This document shows positions 36,248 through 45,884 of a stretch of DNA of 64,000 nt, in pieces. Source of the stretch: UBA4575 sp002386945 (GTDB lineage Bacteria > Pseudomonadota > Gammaproteobacteria > UBA4575). The notes beneath the pieces are model-generated. The model had not been told where the DNA came from. It searched no databases and saw nothing but the letters and a program-made list of their open reading frames with translations. The position numbers and the translations under genes were made by a program. The stretch's first letter is position 1; the number at the start of each line of letters is the position of its first letter. The DNA lies in the NCBI GenBank assembly GCA_943789445.1, contig CALSUC010000003.1, forward strand, positions 268,885 through 332,884, given 5' to 3'.

Positions 36248-36724
36248 ATGTTCAAGACCGCTGACCTATGTGACGACCATTCTGACAAGCTAACGATTGC
36301 TGCCCCAATGTTTAACGATTTTGGTGGCGAAATCAGTTTTTCAGGCCCTATCTCTACAGTGAAGTGTTTCGAAGATAATTCCTTCGTCCGTTCACAGCTA
36401 GAGCAACCGGGCAAAGGCCGTGTATTAGTCGTTGATGGTGGTGGCTCATTACGCTGTGCACTAGTCGGTGATGTGCTTGCCCAAATGGGTGCAGATAATG
36501 GCTGGGCAGGTATTGTTGTCTATGGATGCATTCGTGACTCAGGCGTCATTGCTGAGATCGAACTAGGTGTAAAGGCTATCGATACCCTGCCACTCAAGAG
36601 TGTGAAGAAGAATGTCGGTGAAGTTGATGTTACTGTGCATTTTGCAGATGCCGATTTTATTCCAGGTCATTATCTCTATGCAGATGAAGACGGCATTATC
36701 TTAGCTGCAGAAAAACTAGTCTAA
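36248..36724 (+). CDS. RraA-family protein (RNase E regulator / HMG aldolase-like)
   Basis: A 158-residue RraA fold protein. It reads FKTADLCDDHSDKL, GRVLVVDGGGSLRCALVGDVL, GIVVYGCIRDSGVI and YLYADEDGIILA. RraA inhibits RNase E in E. coli, but the same family includes class II 4-hydroxy-4-methyl-2-oxoglutarate/oxaloacetate aldolases; the residues seen do not separate the two with confidence, though GCIRDSGV (Arg, Asp) is consistent with either. Length of about 160 is that of short RraA proteins. The MBL gene follows after 17 bp. Confidence 0.88.
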   Translation: MFKTADLCDDHSDKLTIAAPMFNDFGGEISFSGPISTVKCFEDNSFVRSQLEQPGKGRVLVVDGGGSLRCALVGDVLAQMGADNGWAGIVVYGCIRDSGVIAEIELGVKAIDTLPLKSVKKNVGEVDVTVHFADADFIPGHYLYADEDGIILAAEKLV

Positions 36725-36741
36725 GTTGGTAGTGATTAAAT

Positions 36742-37734
36742 TTGACTAAACAGACTATTAATCTGGGCAATGATATTCTTTGTATCGATGTCGACTATAT
36801 GCGACCACAGCTAGCCTGTAGTTATCTGATTCATCATCAGGGCAAGGCTGCGTTTATTGATTGTGGTACCAATCATTCAATCGATAAACTACTGGCGGCA
36901 CTACAGCAGTTCGATCTCAAACTGGAAGATGTCGCCTTTATTATTCCTAGTCACGTGCATCTTGATCACGCCGGTGGTGCTGGTCGCCTGATGCAGCTCT
37001 GCCCTAACTCTCAGCTCGTCGTGCATCCGCTAGGAGCGCCACACCTAATTAATCCTAAGCGATTAGTTGAAAGTGCGCGCAGCGTTTATGGCAAAGCACT
37101 TTTTGCTAAGCTTTATGGTGAGATCGTGCCTATCGATAAAACGCGCGTTATGCACATCACTCCTGACAGCACTATTAATCTAAATGGCCGTTGGTTACGC
37201 ATTATTGATAGCCCAGGGCATGCCCGTCATCATATCTGTATCTATGACGCTCTCAGTCGCGCTTGGTTTGTTGGTGATACCTTTGGTCTGTCCTACCCCG
37301 ACATCACACTAAGTGCTAGGCAGGCTTGGGCTAAGCAATATTTAATGCCAACGACAACACCGGTACAATTTGATCCAACTGCATGGCAACAAACCCTGCA
37401 AAAATTACTCAGCACAGCCCCCGAAAAAGTATTTTTAGCTCACTTTGCGGACTTTAAAGAAGTCGAAAAGGGAGTGCTTAAATTACAAGCGGATATACAA
37501 GCCTATGTGCATATTGCAGAAGCCTGTAGTAGTGCCCAGAATCGAGTAGCATCAATTGAAGAGAGCCTCATCAATTACACATTAAATGATCTTAAACAAT
37601 GTGGCTGTGAACAAGATAAAGAGACGATATTAGGTCTACTAAAACATGACTTACATCTAAATGCTCAAGGGCTAGATATTTGGTTAGCACGACAAGAAAC
37701 AACACAACAATTACATGCGCAAGCACAGCGCTAG
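36742..37734 (+). CDS. Metallo-beta-lactamase-fold hydrolase with C-terminal helical domain
   Basis: A 330-residue MBL protein starting at TTG (36742; no ATG nearby upstream): zinc motif SHVHLDHAGGAGRL (His-x-His-x-Asp-His), DSPGHARHHICIYD and FVGDTFGLSYPD (bridging Asp), FLAHFADF (last His). The final ~90 residues (EEVEKGVLKLQ region onward) are helical and cysteine-poor. Substrate unknown. It overlaps the next gene's annotated frame start; the RND exporter gene follows by 22 bp from its likely start. Confidence 0.82.
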   Translation: MTKQTINLGNDILCIDVDYMRPQLACSYLIHHQGKAAFIDCGTNHSIDKLLAALQQFDLKLEDVAFIIPSHVHLDHAGGAGRLMQLCPNSQLVVHPLGAPHLINPKRLVESARSVYGKALFAKLYGEIVPIDKTRVMHITPDSTINLNGRWLRIIDSPGHARHHICIYDALSRAWFVGDTFGLSYPDITLSARQAWAKQYLMPTTTPVQFDPTAWQQTLQKLLSTAPEKVFLAHFADFKEVEKGVLKLQADIQAYVHIAEACSSAQNRVASIEESLINYTLNDLKQCGCEQDKETILGLLKHDLHLNAQGLDIWLARQETTQQLHAQAQR

Positions 37735-37756
37735 ATCTACTCTCAACGGTACATAT

Positions 37757-40198
37757 ATGATTGATCTAATAATAAGAAAACCTATAACGATATTGCTGAC
37801 AATCCTAGGCTTGATCGCTATTCTTTCAGTACATATTTCCAATATCGATATAGATGCCTCAGCTGATTCTCTACTACTTGATAGTGATCCTGACTTACAG
37901 TTCTATCGTGAGGTCCACCGTGAGTATGGTAGTGATGAATTCGTCTTTGTTGGATACCGACCCAACACAGGACTTTACGCCGATGCGAGCTTAAATGTCA
38001 TTCAAGAACTGACCGAAGGCCTGGTGCAGCATGCCGACATTTCAGCGGTGACTAGCATCATTAATTTGCCGTTATTAAAGCAGTCTTACAATGATCCAGA
38101 AACAGGCGCAACTGGTTTCCGCCAACTACGTGATCCTGAGACTGATATCAACTTAGCTGCTGAGGAATTTAATAGCAGTCCGCTCTATGCCAATAATTTC
38201 GTTAGCTTAAACGCGAGTACCACCGCACTTAAAGTCGACATCAAGAAGAATGTGGCCCTAGATCAGTTAATTGATGACAAATACCAACTCAATCAAGCCA
38301 TAAGTGCCGACCCAAAGAACAAAGCCTTACTACAGCAGCTCAAGGCGCTTGAAGGCCAAATACAAGAGCAACGTGCAGTAACCACACAACGCTATGCTGA
38401 CGTCATAGCAGCCACTCGTAGCATGATTGCTGAACAACAAGATAGCGGCGAATTTTACTTGGCAGGCGCCCCTCTGATTGCAAACGATATCAAGCTCTTT
38501 GTGTTAAATGATGTACGTACCTTTGGCCTCTCTATTTTAGGCATTATGTTAGTCGTGCTATTCGCCTTCTTCCGTCGTTTATCTTGGGTTTTATTACCCT
38601 TGGCCTGCGCCAGTCTTAACGTCTTATTGGTCACTGGTTTAATTGGTTGGTTAAACATTCAGCTAACCGTGATCTCAGCAAACTTTGTCGCCCTCTTGAT
38701 TATCTTCTCAATCACACTCGCGATTCACGTCATTATTCGCTACCAAGAAGTTTCGGTTTCAGGTACTAGCACAGATAAGTTAGGTGAGGCTTTACGCCAA
38801 ATAGCAGTACCCTGTATCTATATGATTCTAACCTCAGCGATTGCTTTTTTGTCGCTGCTTGTCAGCGATATCAAACCCGTTATCAACTTTGGTCTGATTA
38901 TGATCATGGGCTTAGTTTGTGCCTTTATAATCGCCTTTACTGCACTGCCAGCAATGATCAAATTGATCAAGCCTAATGTCGGAACAGAGGAAGAGAAAAA
39001 ACCATCTGAGGTGCTCGACAAGGCCTGTAACTTTGTTATGGCAAGACGTAAGGCAACCACCTTAACTATTTTTGGCTTACTCGCTTTAAGTATTTATGGC
39101 ATGACTAATATCACGGTAGAAAACCGCTTCATTGATTATTTCAAGTCGGACACTGATATCTATAAAGGCCTGGTAGCCGTGGATGAGGAGCTAGGTGGCA
39201 CCGTACCATTAGAGGTCGTATTACAAGCCCCTATGCTAGTTGAAGATGACGATAACGAACTAGACGATGAATTTTCTGACTACCTTGATGCTGAAGAGGA
39301 AGATAATTTCACTCAGCAAAGTTATTGGTATAACCGCCGCGGCATCACCAAAGTACGTCAGATCCATGATTACTTAGAAAGTCTGCCGCAGGTTGGCAGT
39401 GTGCTCTCTATTGCAAGCACCGAAGAAGTCTTTCGAACCGTCAACAAAGGTGAAGAGCTAGAAGATTTCCATCTCGCTGTGGTTTACAAGATGGTGCCAG
39501 ACTACATCAAAGAGGCCTTAATCAACCCATACGTGTCCACTGAAGGCAGCCAGACCCGTGTGTTAGCGCGTATCGTTGATTCCGATCACACCTTGGTCCG
39601 TGCAGACCTACTAAAGCAGATTGATCGTGAGCTTAACGCCAACTACGTTAGCGAAGGTGAGAGCATGCGTTTAAGTGGCATCACCGTGTTGTATAACAAT
39701 GTCTTGCAGAGCTTATTCCGCTCTCAGATACTCACTTTAGGTACCGTATTTGTCTGTATCTTACTAATGTTGATCGTACTCTTTAGAAGCGTAAAACTAG
39801 CCCTGATTGGCACCATTCCAAATGTCTTTACTGCCTTTATGATCCTCGGAATGATGGGCTTATTCGGTATACCACTGGATATCATGACCATCACCATTGC
39901 AGCAATCACCATCGGTGTCGGTGTTGATTTTGCGATTCATTATATTCATCGGTTCATGCATGAAATGCGGACCTTCCCAGATTATCCAAGCGCCATAAAA
40001 ATCGTGCAAACCACGGTTGGAAAGGCCCTGTATTACACCTCGATCACGATCACGCTGGGATTCATTGTGCTGGTCACATCCAACTTCATGCCGTCAATCT
40101 ACTTTGGCCTATTCACCAGTATTGCCATGATCGTCTCACTTTGTGCGACCTTCACTATCATCCCATTACTCTTAACGAGCATGCGTCCGATAAAGTAA
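37757..40198 (+). CDS. RND-superfamily exporter (MMPL/HAE3 type)
   Basis: An inner-membrane transporter of about 813 residues from ATG 37757 (the open frame extends to 37715 but MIDLIIRKPITILLTILGL is a normal first helix). Two repeats, each a transmembrane helix, a large periplasmic loop and five helices, with the resistance-nodulation-division signature in the second half (DIMTITIAAITIGVGVDFAI). The second periplasmic loop begins with an unusually acidic stretch (DDDNELDDEFSDYLDAEEED). HAE3-type exporters move lipids or hydrophobic molecules; no membrane-fusion protein is next to it. The substrate cannot be read from sequence. Confidence 0.9.
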   Translation: MIDLIIRKPITILLTILGLIAILSVHISNIDIDASADSLLLDSDPDLQFYREVHREYGSDEFVFVGYRPNTGLYADASLNVIQELTEGLVQHADISAVTSIINLPLLKQSYNDPETGATGFRQLRDPETDINLAAEEFNSSPLYANNFVSLNASTTALKVDIKKNVALDQLIDDKYQLNQAISADPKNKALLQQLKALEGQIQEQRAVTTQRYADVIAATRSMIAEQQDSGEFYLAGAPLIANDIKLFVLNDVRTFGLSILGIMLVVLFAFFRRLSWVLLPLACASLNVLLVTGLIGWLNIQLTVISANFVALLIIFSITLAIHVIIRYQEVSVSGTSTDKLGEALRQIAVPCIYMILTSAIAFLSLLVSDIKPVINFGLIMIMGLVCAFIIAFTALPAMIKLIKPNVGTEEEKKPSEVLDKACNFVMARRKATTLTIFGLLALSIYGMTNITVENRFIDYFKSDTDIYKGLVAVDEELGGTVPLEVVLQAPMLVEDDDNELDDEFSDYLDAEEEDNFTQQSYWYNRRGITKVRQIHDYLESLPQVGSVLSIASTEEVFRTVNKGEELEDFHLAVVYKMVPDYIKEALINPYVSTEGSQTRVLARIVDSDHTLVRADLLKQIDRELNANYVSEGESMRLSGITVLYNNVLQSLFRSQILTLGTVFVCILLMLIVLFRSVKLALIGTIPNVFTAFMILGMMGLFGIPLDIMTITIAAITIGVGVDFAIHYIHRFMHEMRTFPDYPSAIKIVQTTVGKALYYTSITITLGFIVLVTSNFMPSIYFGLFTSIAMIVSLCATFTIIPLLLTSMRPIK

Positions 40199-40256
40199 GC
40201 CGCTCTTACAATCGTCTAACAGGCTTATGTCGCTACTTCCCTACCGCCATAAGCCA

Positions 40257-40616
40257 CTAATCCAGCACACAGCCGTGCTTAGCCTGCAATACCTCTACGA
40301 CACCACGTGTCGCGCTAGTTGTCGCTCGCTGAGGCTCCTCAGCAACATAGGCAACAAAGTCTGCGGCTAACTGATCTAGGTTAAGTGTCTCGCGCTGACA
40401 GAGCGCCTGAGACAATGTCATCACCTCAATCTTTGATGCTAGGTAGCCCTGACAGATCCCTGCTGCTAATCGGTCATGCTTTTCCTCTAAATCAACAAAC
40501 TTTATATGCTCGTTGCAAAAGCCAGCGAGCGTACCCGTATCATAGAATGAGGCAGAAGCCATGTTTACGTTAGACAGCACGAACAGCAAACCTATTAAGC
40601 CTTTTAATTGATTCAT
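40257..40616 (-). CDS. Secreted Rap1a/Tai-like small protein
   Basis: A 119-residue exported protein: signal peptide (MNQLKGLIGLLFVLSNVNMAS) and four cysteines (in FCNEH, ICQGYL, LCQRET, KHGC), a pattern like the Rap1a/Tai immunity family. Rap1a proteins are immunity proteins of type VI effectors, but family members also occur without effectors. No effector lies next to it. It converges on the RND gene; assignment is by fold pattern, not proof of immunity. Confidence 0.6.
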   Translation of the reverse strand: MNQLKGLIGLLFVLSNVNMASASFYDTGTLAGFCNEHIKFVDLEEKHDRLAAGICQGYLASKIEVMTLSQALCQRETLNLDQLAADFVAYVAEEPQRATTSATRGVVEVLQAKHGCVLD

Positions 40617-40719
40617 AATTTAATTACCAAGATAGTGAGGGATATTTAAGGCCTAGCAACGAAGAAATTAAGTCATTTAGAGCGGATGGCCAACGTTCAA
40701 TTTACAAAATTAAGCTTAA

Positions 40720-40747
40720 AAAAAAGCCCGCTTAAAGCGGGCTTTTC
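40720..40747 (-). terminator. Terminator of the Liv-type operon
   Basis: AAAAGCCCGCTT pairs with AAGCGGGCTTTT (40722-40733 with 40735-40746), with long A/T runs outside. It lies just after the livF stop and ends the minus-strand operon. Confidence 0.92.
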
Positions 40748-40753
40748 TAGAAC

Positions 40754-41560
40754 TTAAACCATGCACGGTTTACGTCGATGATAGAACTTCACATCGCGGA
40801 AGCTGACTTCGTCACCACCACCGCCCATATACATTTCTTTAACACTTTCTGAATCAGATAGCTCTTTCGCATCACCTTTAAGTACAACGCGTCCGTTTTC
40901 AATAATATAACCAACACTAGCGTACTTCAGTGCAACATTAGCGTTTTGTTCTGAAACTAGGAAGCTAACACCATCTTCTTCATTTAATGTCTTCACAATT
41001 TCAAAGATTTCTTCCACCAATTGTGGTGCTAAGCCCATAGAAGGCTCGTCAAGAAGAATCAAATTTGGACGCGCCATCATCGCACGACCCATAGCAACCA
41101 TTTGTTGCTCACCACCGGAGCATAAGCCACCGAGGTTCTTACGACGGGTACGAATTCGCTCGAAGCGATCGTACACGTACTCTAAATCTTTTTTAACCGA
41201 TGCTGTATCAGCATTACGAATAAATGAACCTGTTAATAGGTTCTCTTCAACAGTTAGGTGACCAAAAATATGGCGACCTTCTAATACCTGAACGACACCT
41301 GCTTTCACCATATCGAAAGCGGTCAAATTACTGATGTCTTTGCCTTTGTATTCGATTGAGCCTTTGCTTACTTCACCACGCTCTGCTTCAAGCAATCGTG
41401 AAACCGCCTTACAGGTAGTAGTCTTACCTGAGCCGTTAGCACCTAAGAGCGATACAATCTCGCCTTTATGTACGTCAATCGAAACGCCATGTAATGCTGA
41501 GATTACACGCGAATATAGAACTTCGATGTTCTTAATAGAAAGGATAGGTTCTGAACTCAT
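40754..41560 (-). CDS. Branched-chain amino-acid-type ABC transporter ATPase (LivF-like)
   Basis: One of two ATPases of a Liv-type importer, 268 residues. Walker A LLGANGSGKTTTCKAV, signature GGLCSGGEQQMVAMGRAMMA, Walker B LILLDEPSMGLAP and the switch His after SFLVSEQ region (LVSEQNANVAL). LivF-type proteins are about 235-270 residues. Final gene of the string acyl-CoA synthetase, LivG, LivH, LivM, LivK, LivF. Confidence 0.93.
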   Translation of the reverse strand: MSSEPILSIKNIEVLYSRVISALHGVSIDVHKGEIVSLLGANGSGKTTTCKAVSRLLEAERGEVSKGSIEYKGKDISNLTAFDMVKAGVVQVLEGRHIFGHLTVEENLLTGSFIRNADTASVKKDLEYVYDRFERIRTRRKNLGGLCSGGEQQMVAMGRAMMARPNLILLDEPSMGLAPQLVEEIFEIVKTLNEEDGVSFLVSEQNANVALKYASVGYIIENGRVVLKGDAKELSDSESVKEMYMGGGGDEVSFRDVKFYHRRKPCMV

Positions 41561-41631
41561 TCTCTTTTAACCTTGTTGTAACTTAAAAATCCTGTGGGCT
41601 CCCAAATGGAACCCACAGAAATAGACTTTGA

Positions 41632-42975
41632 TTATAGGTCGAAGTCGTCGTCGTTGTTATTAGCATCACAAGGACGTGTATCAATGGCGTTGTCAGCTGC
41701 GTACTTAGCCGCACCTGCGTCAATGATTGCCTGTGATAGGGCTACGTCACCCTCAATCCAGTCAGATACGATGTTCCACTTACGTGCATTCGCATCCCAT
41801 TGCTGGAATTTAGCCAAGTGGCCACCGACGTGATCTAAGCAGCTTAGCGCTAGCTCAGGTACAAGACCTGTTGCGCCTAACTCTTCGATACGCTCAGCTG
41901 TCAGCACTAGGTTCTCAAAGCCCCAACGAGTTTCAGCACTAGATAGTGCACGATTGCCAAAACGCTCTTGAGCAATACGTAACGCTTCTGTGTGAACAAC
42001 ACCCGCTAGTACACCTAGGTTCCAGTACACAGAACCTAAACGACTTTTGTCTTGTAGGTCACCGTGGCCTGCGCCATAGACTGTTGAAATGATGTCTTGA
42101 ACCACTTTAAAGTCAGTGCCCGCTGGGTGAGTAGTAATCGCCTGGTAGCCGCTTGCTGCTGCGCCTGCTGGGATTACGTCTTCATCCGAGTTAGACCAGA
42201 TGTTACCGATCAAACGGCTCACTGGGAAACCCATACGCTTAGCTGTTTGCATCGCTACTGGGTTCATGACACCCCAACCACGTAGTAATACGTAGTCTGG
42301 CTTCATCTTACGGATCTTCAACCACTGTGATTGCTGTTCGTTACCTGGATGTGGTACTTCAATCGCTTCATGAGTACAACCGTGCTTCTCACACATGCTA
42401 TCCATGAAACCAATTGCTTCACGACCATATGGTGAACCGTGGAACAACATTGCGATCTTCTTACCCTTCAGGTTGCTCATGCCACCTTCAAGTTCACCAA
42501 TGTAATGCACCATAATTGAGTGCTCATCATAAGTGTTGATTCCAGGCATAAAGTAGTAAGGGAATACATCACCACGTTGGCCAGCGGTCTTACCGTGGTT
42601 TACTGCGATGATTGGCATCTTATCTGCGCGACCTGTCTCGATCAATGCAGTTGAAATACCTACTGATAGTGGGTCAAAAAATACAGCGCCACCTTCACGA
42701 TCTTTCAATCGCTTGTAACACTCTACGCCACGCTCTACTGAATACTCAGTCTCACACTCAGACCAAGTTAGCTTAACGCCGCCAACACCACCGCGTGAAT
42801 TAACTAAGTTGTAATAATCCAGAATACCACCGAAGTAGCCTGTACCACCTGCCGCGTATGGACCTACACGGTAAGATGGAATTGGCACATACATGCTTTC
42901 TTCTGCACTTACTACGTTGCTCATGCCTACCATTGCTAGTAGTGCACTTGCTAGTACCGTTACTTTCATTTTCAT
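41632..42975 (-). CDS. Periplasmic substrate-binding protein of Liv-type importer
   Basis: A 447-residue type-I periplasmic binding protein with a signal peptide (MKMKVTVLASALLAMVGMSN, cleaved near VSA) and the two-lobed pattern of LivK/UrtA-like proteins (GILDYYNLVNSRGGV, GVKLTWSECETEYSVERGVECYKRL, MLFHGSPYGREAIGF). At 447 residues it is longer than LivK (about 370). Amino acids, urea, or hydrophobic compounds are the known substrates of this superfamily; not resolved here. Its location inside an operon with an acyl-CoA synthetase suggests an organic acid is taken up and activated. Confidence 0.88.
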   Translation of the reverse strand: MKMKVTVLASALLAMVGMSNVVSAEESMYVPIPSYRVGPYAAGGTGYFGGILDYYNLVNSRGGVGGVKLTWSECETEYSVERGVECYKRLKDREGGAVFFDPLSVGISTALIETGRADKMPIIAVNHGKTAGQRGDVFPYYFMPGINTYDEHSIMVHYIGELEGGMSNLKGKKIAMLFHGSPYGREAIGFMDSMCEKHGCTHEAIEVPHPGNEQQSQWLKIRKMKPDYVLLRGWGVMNPVAMQTAKRMGFPVSRLIGNIWSNSDEDVIPAGAAASGYQAITTHPAGTDFKVVQDIISTVYGAGHGDLQDKSRLGSVYWNLGVLAGVVHTEALRIAQERFGNRALSSAETRWGFENLVLTAERIEELGATGLVPELALSCLDHVGGHLAKFQQWDANARKWNIVSDWIEGDVALSQAIIDAGAAKYAADNAIDTRPCDANNNDDDFDL

Positions 42976-43041
42976 TGATTACTCCTCGTTGAGTTTTACT
43001 GCTTTTTCATTCCTGATTACTTGCCAGGAAATTTATAATTA

Positions 43042-44145
43042 TTATTGTGCAAAAGGCCATACACGCAGCTTTTGCTTGCTGCTAGCCCATAAGGCTGCAA
43101 ATCCACCCGGCTCACGAATCAAGAGCACAATGATGATGGTACCGACAACAATCTTTGAGTTGTTCTCGATAAATGCGGTATCAATTGCGCCACCACCGAA
43201 GATAAAGTCACTACCTCGTGTAATTACAATTGGCCAAGCATAAACAAAGATCGCACCTAAGAATGAGCCTAGGATCGATCCTAAACCACCGACGATAACC
43301 ATAAACATAACTAGGAATGAACGACGAAGGTTAAAGATCATGAAATCTAAATTACCGATGTAGCAGTAACAGTACATTGCACCTGCAACACCACAGTAAA
43401 ATGTCGAGATAAAGAACGCCATCAGCTTAGTCTTAGCCACCGGAATACCGATAACCTTAGCGGCGATATCCATGTCACGCACGGCCATCCAGTTACGCCC
43501 AGTATTACTGCGAACTAAGTTCTTACAAGCCAATACTAGAAGAATAGTCACGGTGAGTGTTACCAAGTAACGCCCCTGTGAGCTATGCCAGAATGCTGCG
43601 TTGAATGGTGTGTTCTCTTGTCCAGGGAATACACGGTAATGATGCATTGGTAGTGAAACAACACCAGATGATGTGTAGTTCAGGAACCATGGGTATGCAT
43701 TGAACACCCATTCTGCAAAGAACTGTGCTGCCAAGGTAGAAACGATTAAGTAGAAACCCTTAATACGCAAACTTGGTAGACCAAAGATGATACCTACACC
43801 GCCAGCAATCATTCCCGAAAGGAAGAATGCCAATGGAATAGTCATCCAATCAATGCGCAAGATAAGGTTGAATGCTGAGAATGCACCGAAGCACATAAAT
43901 CCAGCCGTACCTAGTGATAACTGCCCGGTATAACCGACCGCAATATTAAGCCCAAGCGTCGCAACACCTAAAACCATGATTGGAATAAGAATTGCTGTAA
44001 ACATGTAGTCACTAGCAAGTGCTGTCACTACAAAATACATAAAGGCTACAAAGAGCACTGCAAGCCAACGATCTTCCAATAATGGAAGCATGCGTCGATC
44101 TTTGCCGAAGCTTCCTACGAGTTTCCCTGCTTCACGATAAAACAT
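43042..44145 (-). CDS. Liv-type ABC transporter permease (LivM-like)
   Basis: A 367-residue membrane protein with about 9-10 helices, containing the LivM pattern GLNIAVGYTGQLSLGTAGFMCFGAF (seen as VGYTGQLSLGTAGF) and the ATPase-coupling loop GRNWMAVRDMDIAAKVIGI. It is the second permease of the importer; an N-terminal extension of about 25 residues precedes the first helix. Starts 3 bp after the LivH stop. Confidence 0.9.
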   Translation of the reverse strand: MFYREAGKLVGSFGKDRRMLPLLEDRWLAVLFVAFMYFVVTALASDYMFTAILIPIMVLGVATLGLNIAVGYTGQLSLGTAGFMCFGAFSAFNLILRIDWMTIPLAFFLSGMIAGGVGIIFGLPSLRIKGFYLIVSTLAAQFFAEWVFNAYPWFLNYTSSGVVSLPMHHYRVFPGQENTPFNAAFWHSSQGRYLVTLTVTILLVLACKNLVRSNTGRNWMAVRDMDIAAKVIGIPVAKTKLMAFFISTFYCGVAGAMYCYCYIGNLDFMIFNLRRSFLVMFMVIVGGLGSILGSFLGAIFVYAWPIVITRGSDFIFGGGAIDTAFIENNSKIVVGTIIIVLLIREPGGFAALWASSKQKLRVWPFAQ

Positions 44146-44148
44146 TAA

Positions 44149-45063
44149 CTATACCCTCTCAATCTCTTTCTCACCGAAAATACCGGTAGGGCGAACCATC
44201 AAGAATAGTAGCGCTGTGGTATATGCCCACCAATGCTCAATTCCCTGCCCACCGATCCATTCAGCTACGTAAATTTCACCTAATTTCTCACTCGCGCCGA
44301 TAATCAAACCACCGACAATCGCACCAGGTATTGAAGTCAATCCGCCGATCAGAATAACTGGCAGACCTTTTAACACAGCTGACGTTAATGTGAAGGATAC
44401 AGAAACACGATCACCCCAAAGTAAACCGGCAATCAAACAAATCACACCAGTAACTGCCCAAACGATAGCCCAAATGCGACTTAGTGGGATACCTACTGCC
44501 ATGGCGGCTAGATGATCATCTGATACCGCACGTAACGATAAGCCAGTACGTGTGAATGTGAAAAACAAGGAGAGACCTAAAATCATCAATCCCGCAATAC
44601 CTGCTGCCGCCATATCGAAGTAACTGACGATAATATCTAATCCCATCTCTGGAAACTTATCGATCAAGAAGATCGGATCGTTAGAAATACCTAGATTAAC
44701 TCCATGCACCGCCGAGTCCCAGACACCTTGCGCAAGGCCTTCAAGGAAGTAGTTCAAACCAACCGTTGCCATAAACAGTGACAACAAAGATTGGTTAGCT
44801 AACGGTCTCATCACGGTACGCTCAATAATAATACCGAGCACCACCATAATCATCAGTGTAATTGCGAAGGCAACCCAGAAGTTGACCATACGTTCAGTCA
44901 AACTTACAAAGGTTAAGGCCGCTAAGAGCAACATTGTGCCCTGCGCGAAGTTGAATACTCCGGAAGACTTATAGATCAGTACGAAACCGATCGCTACCAG
45001 TGAGTACATAATGCCGGAGAGTAAACCTCCAACCAGTACTTCTATGAAAAACGCATAGTCCAC
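44149..45063 (-). CDS. Liv-type ABC transporter permease (LivH-like)
   Basis: A 304-residue permease with about eight helices. LivH pattern is SLVAIGFVLIYKSSGVFNFAQG near the N-terminus (read in two parts) and the coupling loop TRTGLSLRAVSDDHLAAMAVGI. It pairs with LivM. It lies 25 bp after LivG. Confidence 0.92.
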   Translation of the reverse strand: MDYAFFIEVLVGGLLSGIMYSLVAIGFVLIYKSSGVFNFAQGTMLLLAALTFVSLTERMVNFWVAFAITLMIMVVLGIIIERTVMRPLANQSLLSLFMATVGLNYFLEGLAQGVWDSAVHGVNLGISNDPIFLIDKFPEMGLDIIVSYFDMAAAGIAGLMILGLSLFFTFTRTGLSLRAVSDDHLAAMAVGIPLSRIWAIVWAVTGVICLIAGLLWGDRVSVSFTLTSAVLKGLPVILIGGLTSIPGAIVGGLIIGASEKLGEIYVAEWIGGQGIEHWWAYTTALLFLMVRPTGIFGEKEIERV

Positions 45064-45088
45064 GTAATATTTCCTTTCTACTTAATTA

Positions 45089-45874
45089 TTAGTGACTAAC
45101 GCCCAAGTAGGCGTCGATTACATCTTGGTTATTCATGACTTCGTCAGGAGCACCATCACCGATCTTCTTACCATAGTCGAGTACGACCACGTGATCGGAG
45201 ATATCCATAACAACACCCATATCATGCTCAATTAACACGATAGTGGTTCCATAGTTACGGTTGATCTCTTGAATGAAACAAGACATATCCAATTTTTCTT
45301 CCATTGTCATACCAGCCATAGGCTCATCAAGCAGAAGCATTTTAGGCTTCGCTGCAAGTGCACGACCCAGTTCAACACGTTTTTGCAAACCGTAGGCTAG
45401 AGAAGCAACTGGAGTCTTTCGAATAGACTGTAACCCCAGAAATTCAATAATTTCTTCAACTGCTTGACGATGTTCCAGTTCTTCTTTCTCAGCACGCCCG
45501 ATGTTTAGTGCGTGCTCCCAGAAGTTTGCCTTCATCATTAAATTACGACCTGACATGATGTTATCTAAAACAGACATGCCGGAGAATAAAGCGATGTTTT
45601 GGAAGGTGCGGCCGATGCCCATCACAGCAGCACTGTGAGGTTTCATCTTTGTAAACTCTTTGCCGTCGAAAGTAATTGTGCCTTCCTGAGGAATATAAAC
45701 ACCATTAATCACGTTAAGCATTGAGCTTTTGCCCGCGCCATTTGGACCAATTACTGAACAGATTTCACCTTCATAAACATTGAAGCTGATATCAGTAATC
45801 GCTTTTACACCCTTAAAGGACAAGCTAATGTCTTTTAGGACTAGGATTGATTTTTTATTATCTGGACTATTCAT
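45089..45874 (-). CDS. Liv-type ABC transporter ATPase (LivG-like)
   Basis: The second ATPase, 261 residues. Walker A IGPNGAGKSSMLNVING, signature-like SLAYGLQKRVELGRALA, Walker B MLLLDEPMAGMT, switch LIEHDMGVVMDISDHVVVLDYG. Belongs to the LivG family by the GRTFQNIALF segment. 11 bp after the acyl-CoA synthetase gene. Confidence 0.93.
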   Translation of the reverse strand: MNSPDNKKSILVLKDISLSFKGVKAITDISFNVYEGEICSVIGPNGAGKSSMLNVINGVYIPQEGTITFDGKEFTKMKPHSAAVMGIGRTFQNIALFSGMSVLDNIMSGRNLMMKANFWEHALNIGRAEKEELEHRQAVEEIIEFLGLQSIRKTPVASLAYGLQKRVELGRALAAKPKMLLLDEPMAGMTMEEKLDMSCFIQEINRNYGTTIVLIEHDMGVVMDISDHVVVLDYGKKIGDGAPDEVMNNQDVIDAYLGVSH

Positions 45875-45884
45875 AGTTTAGTTC

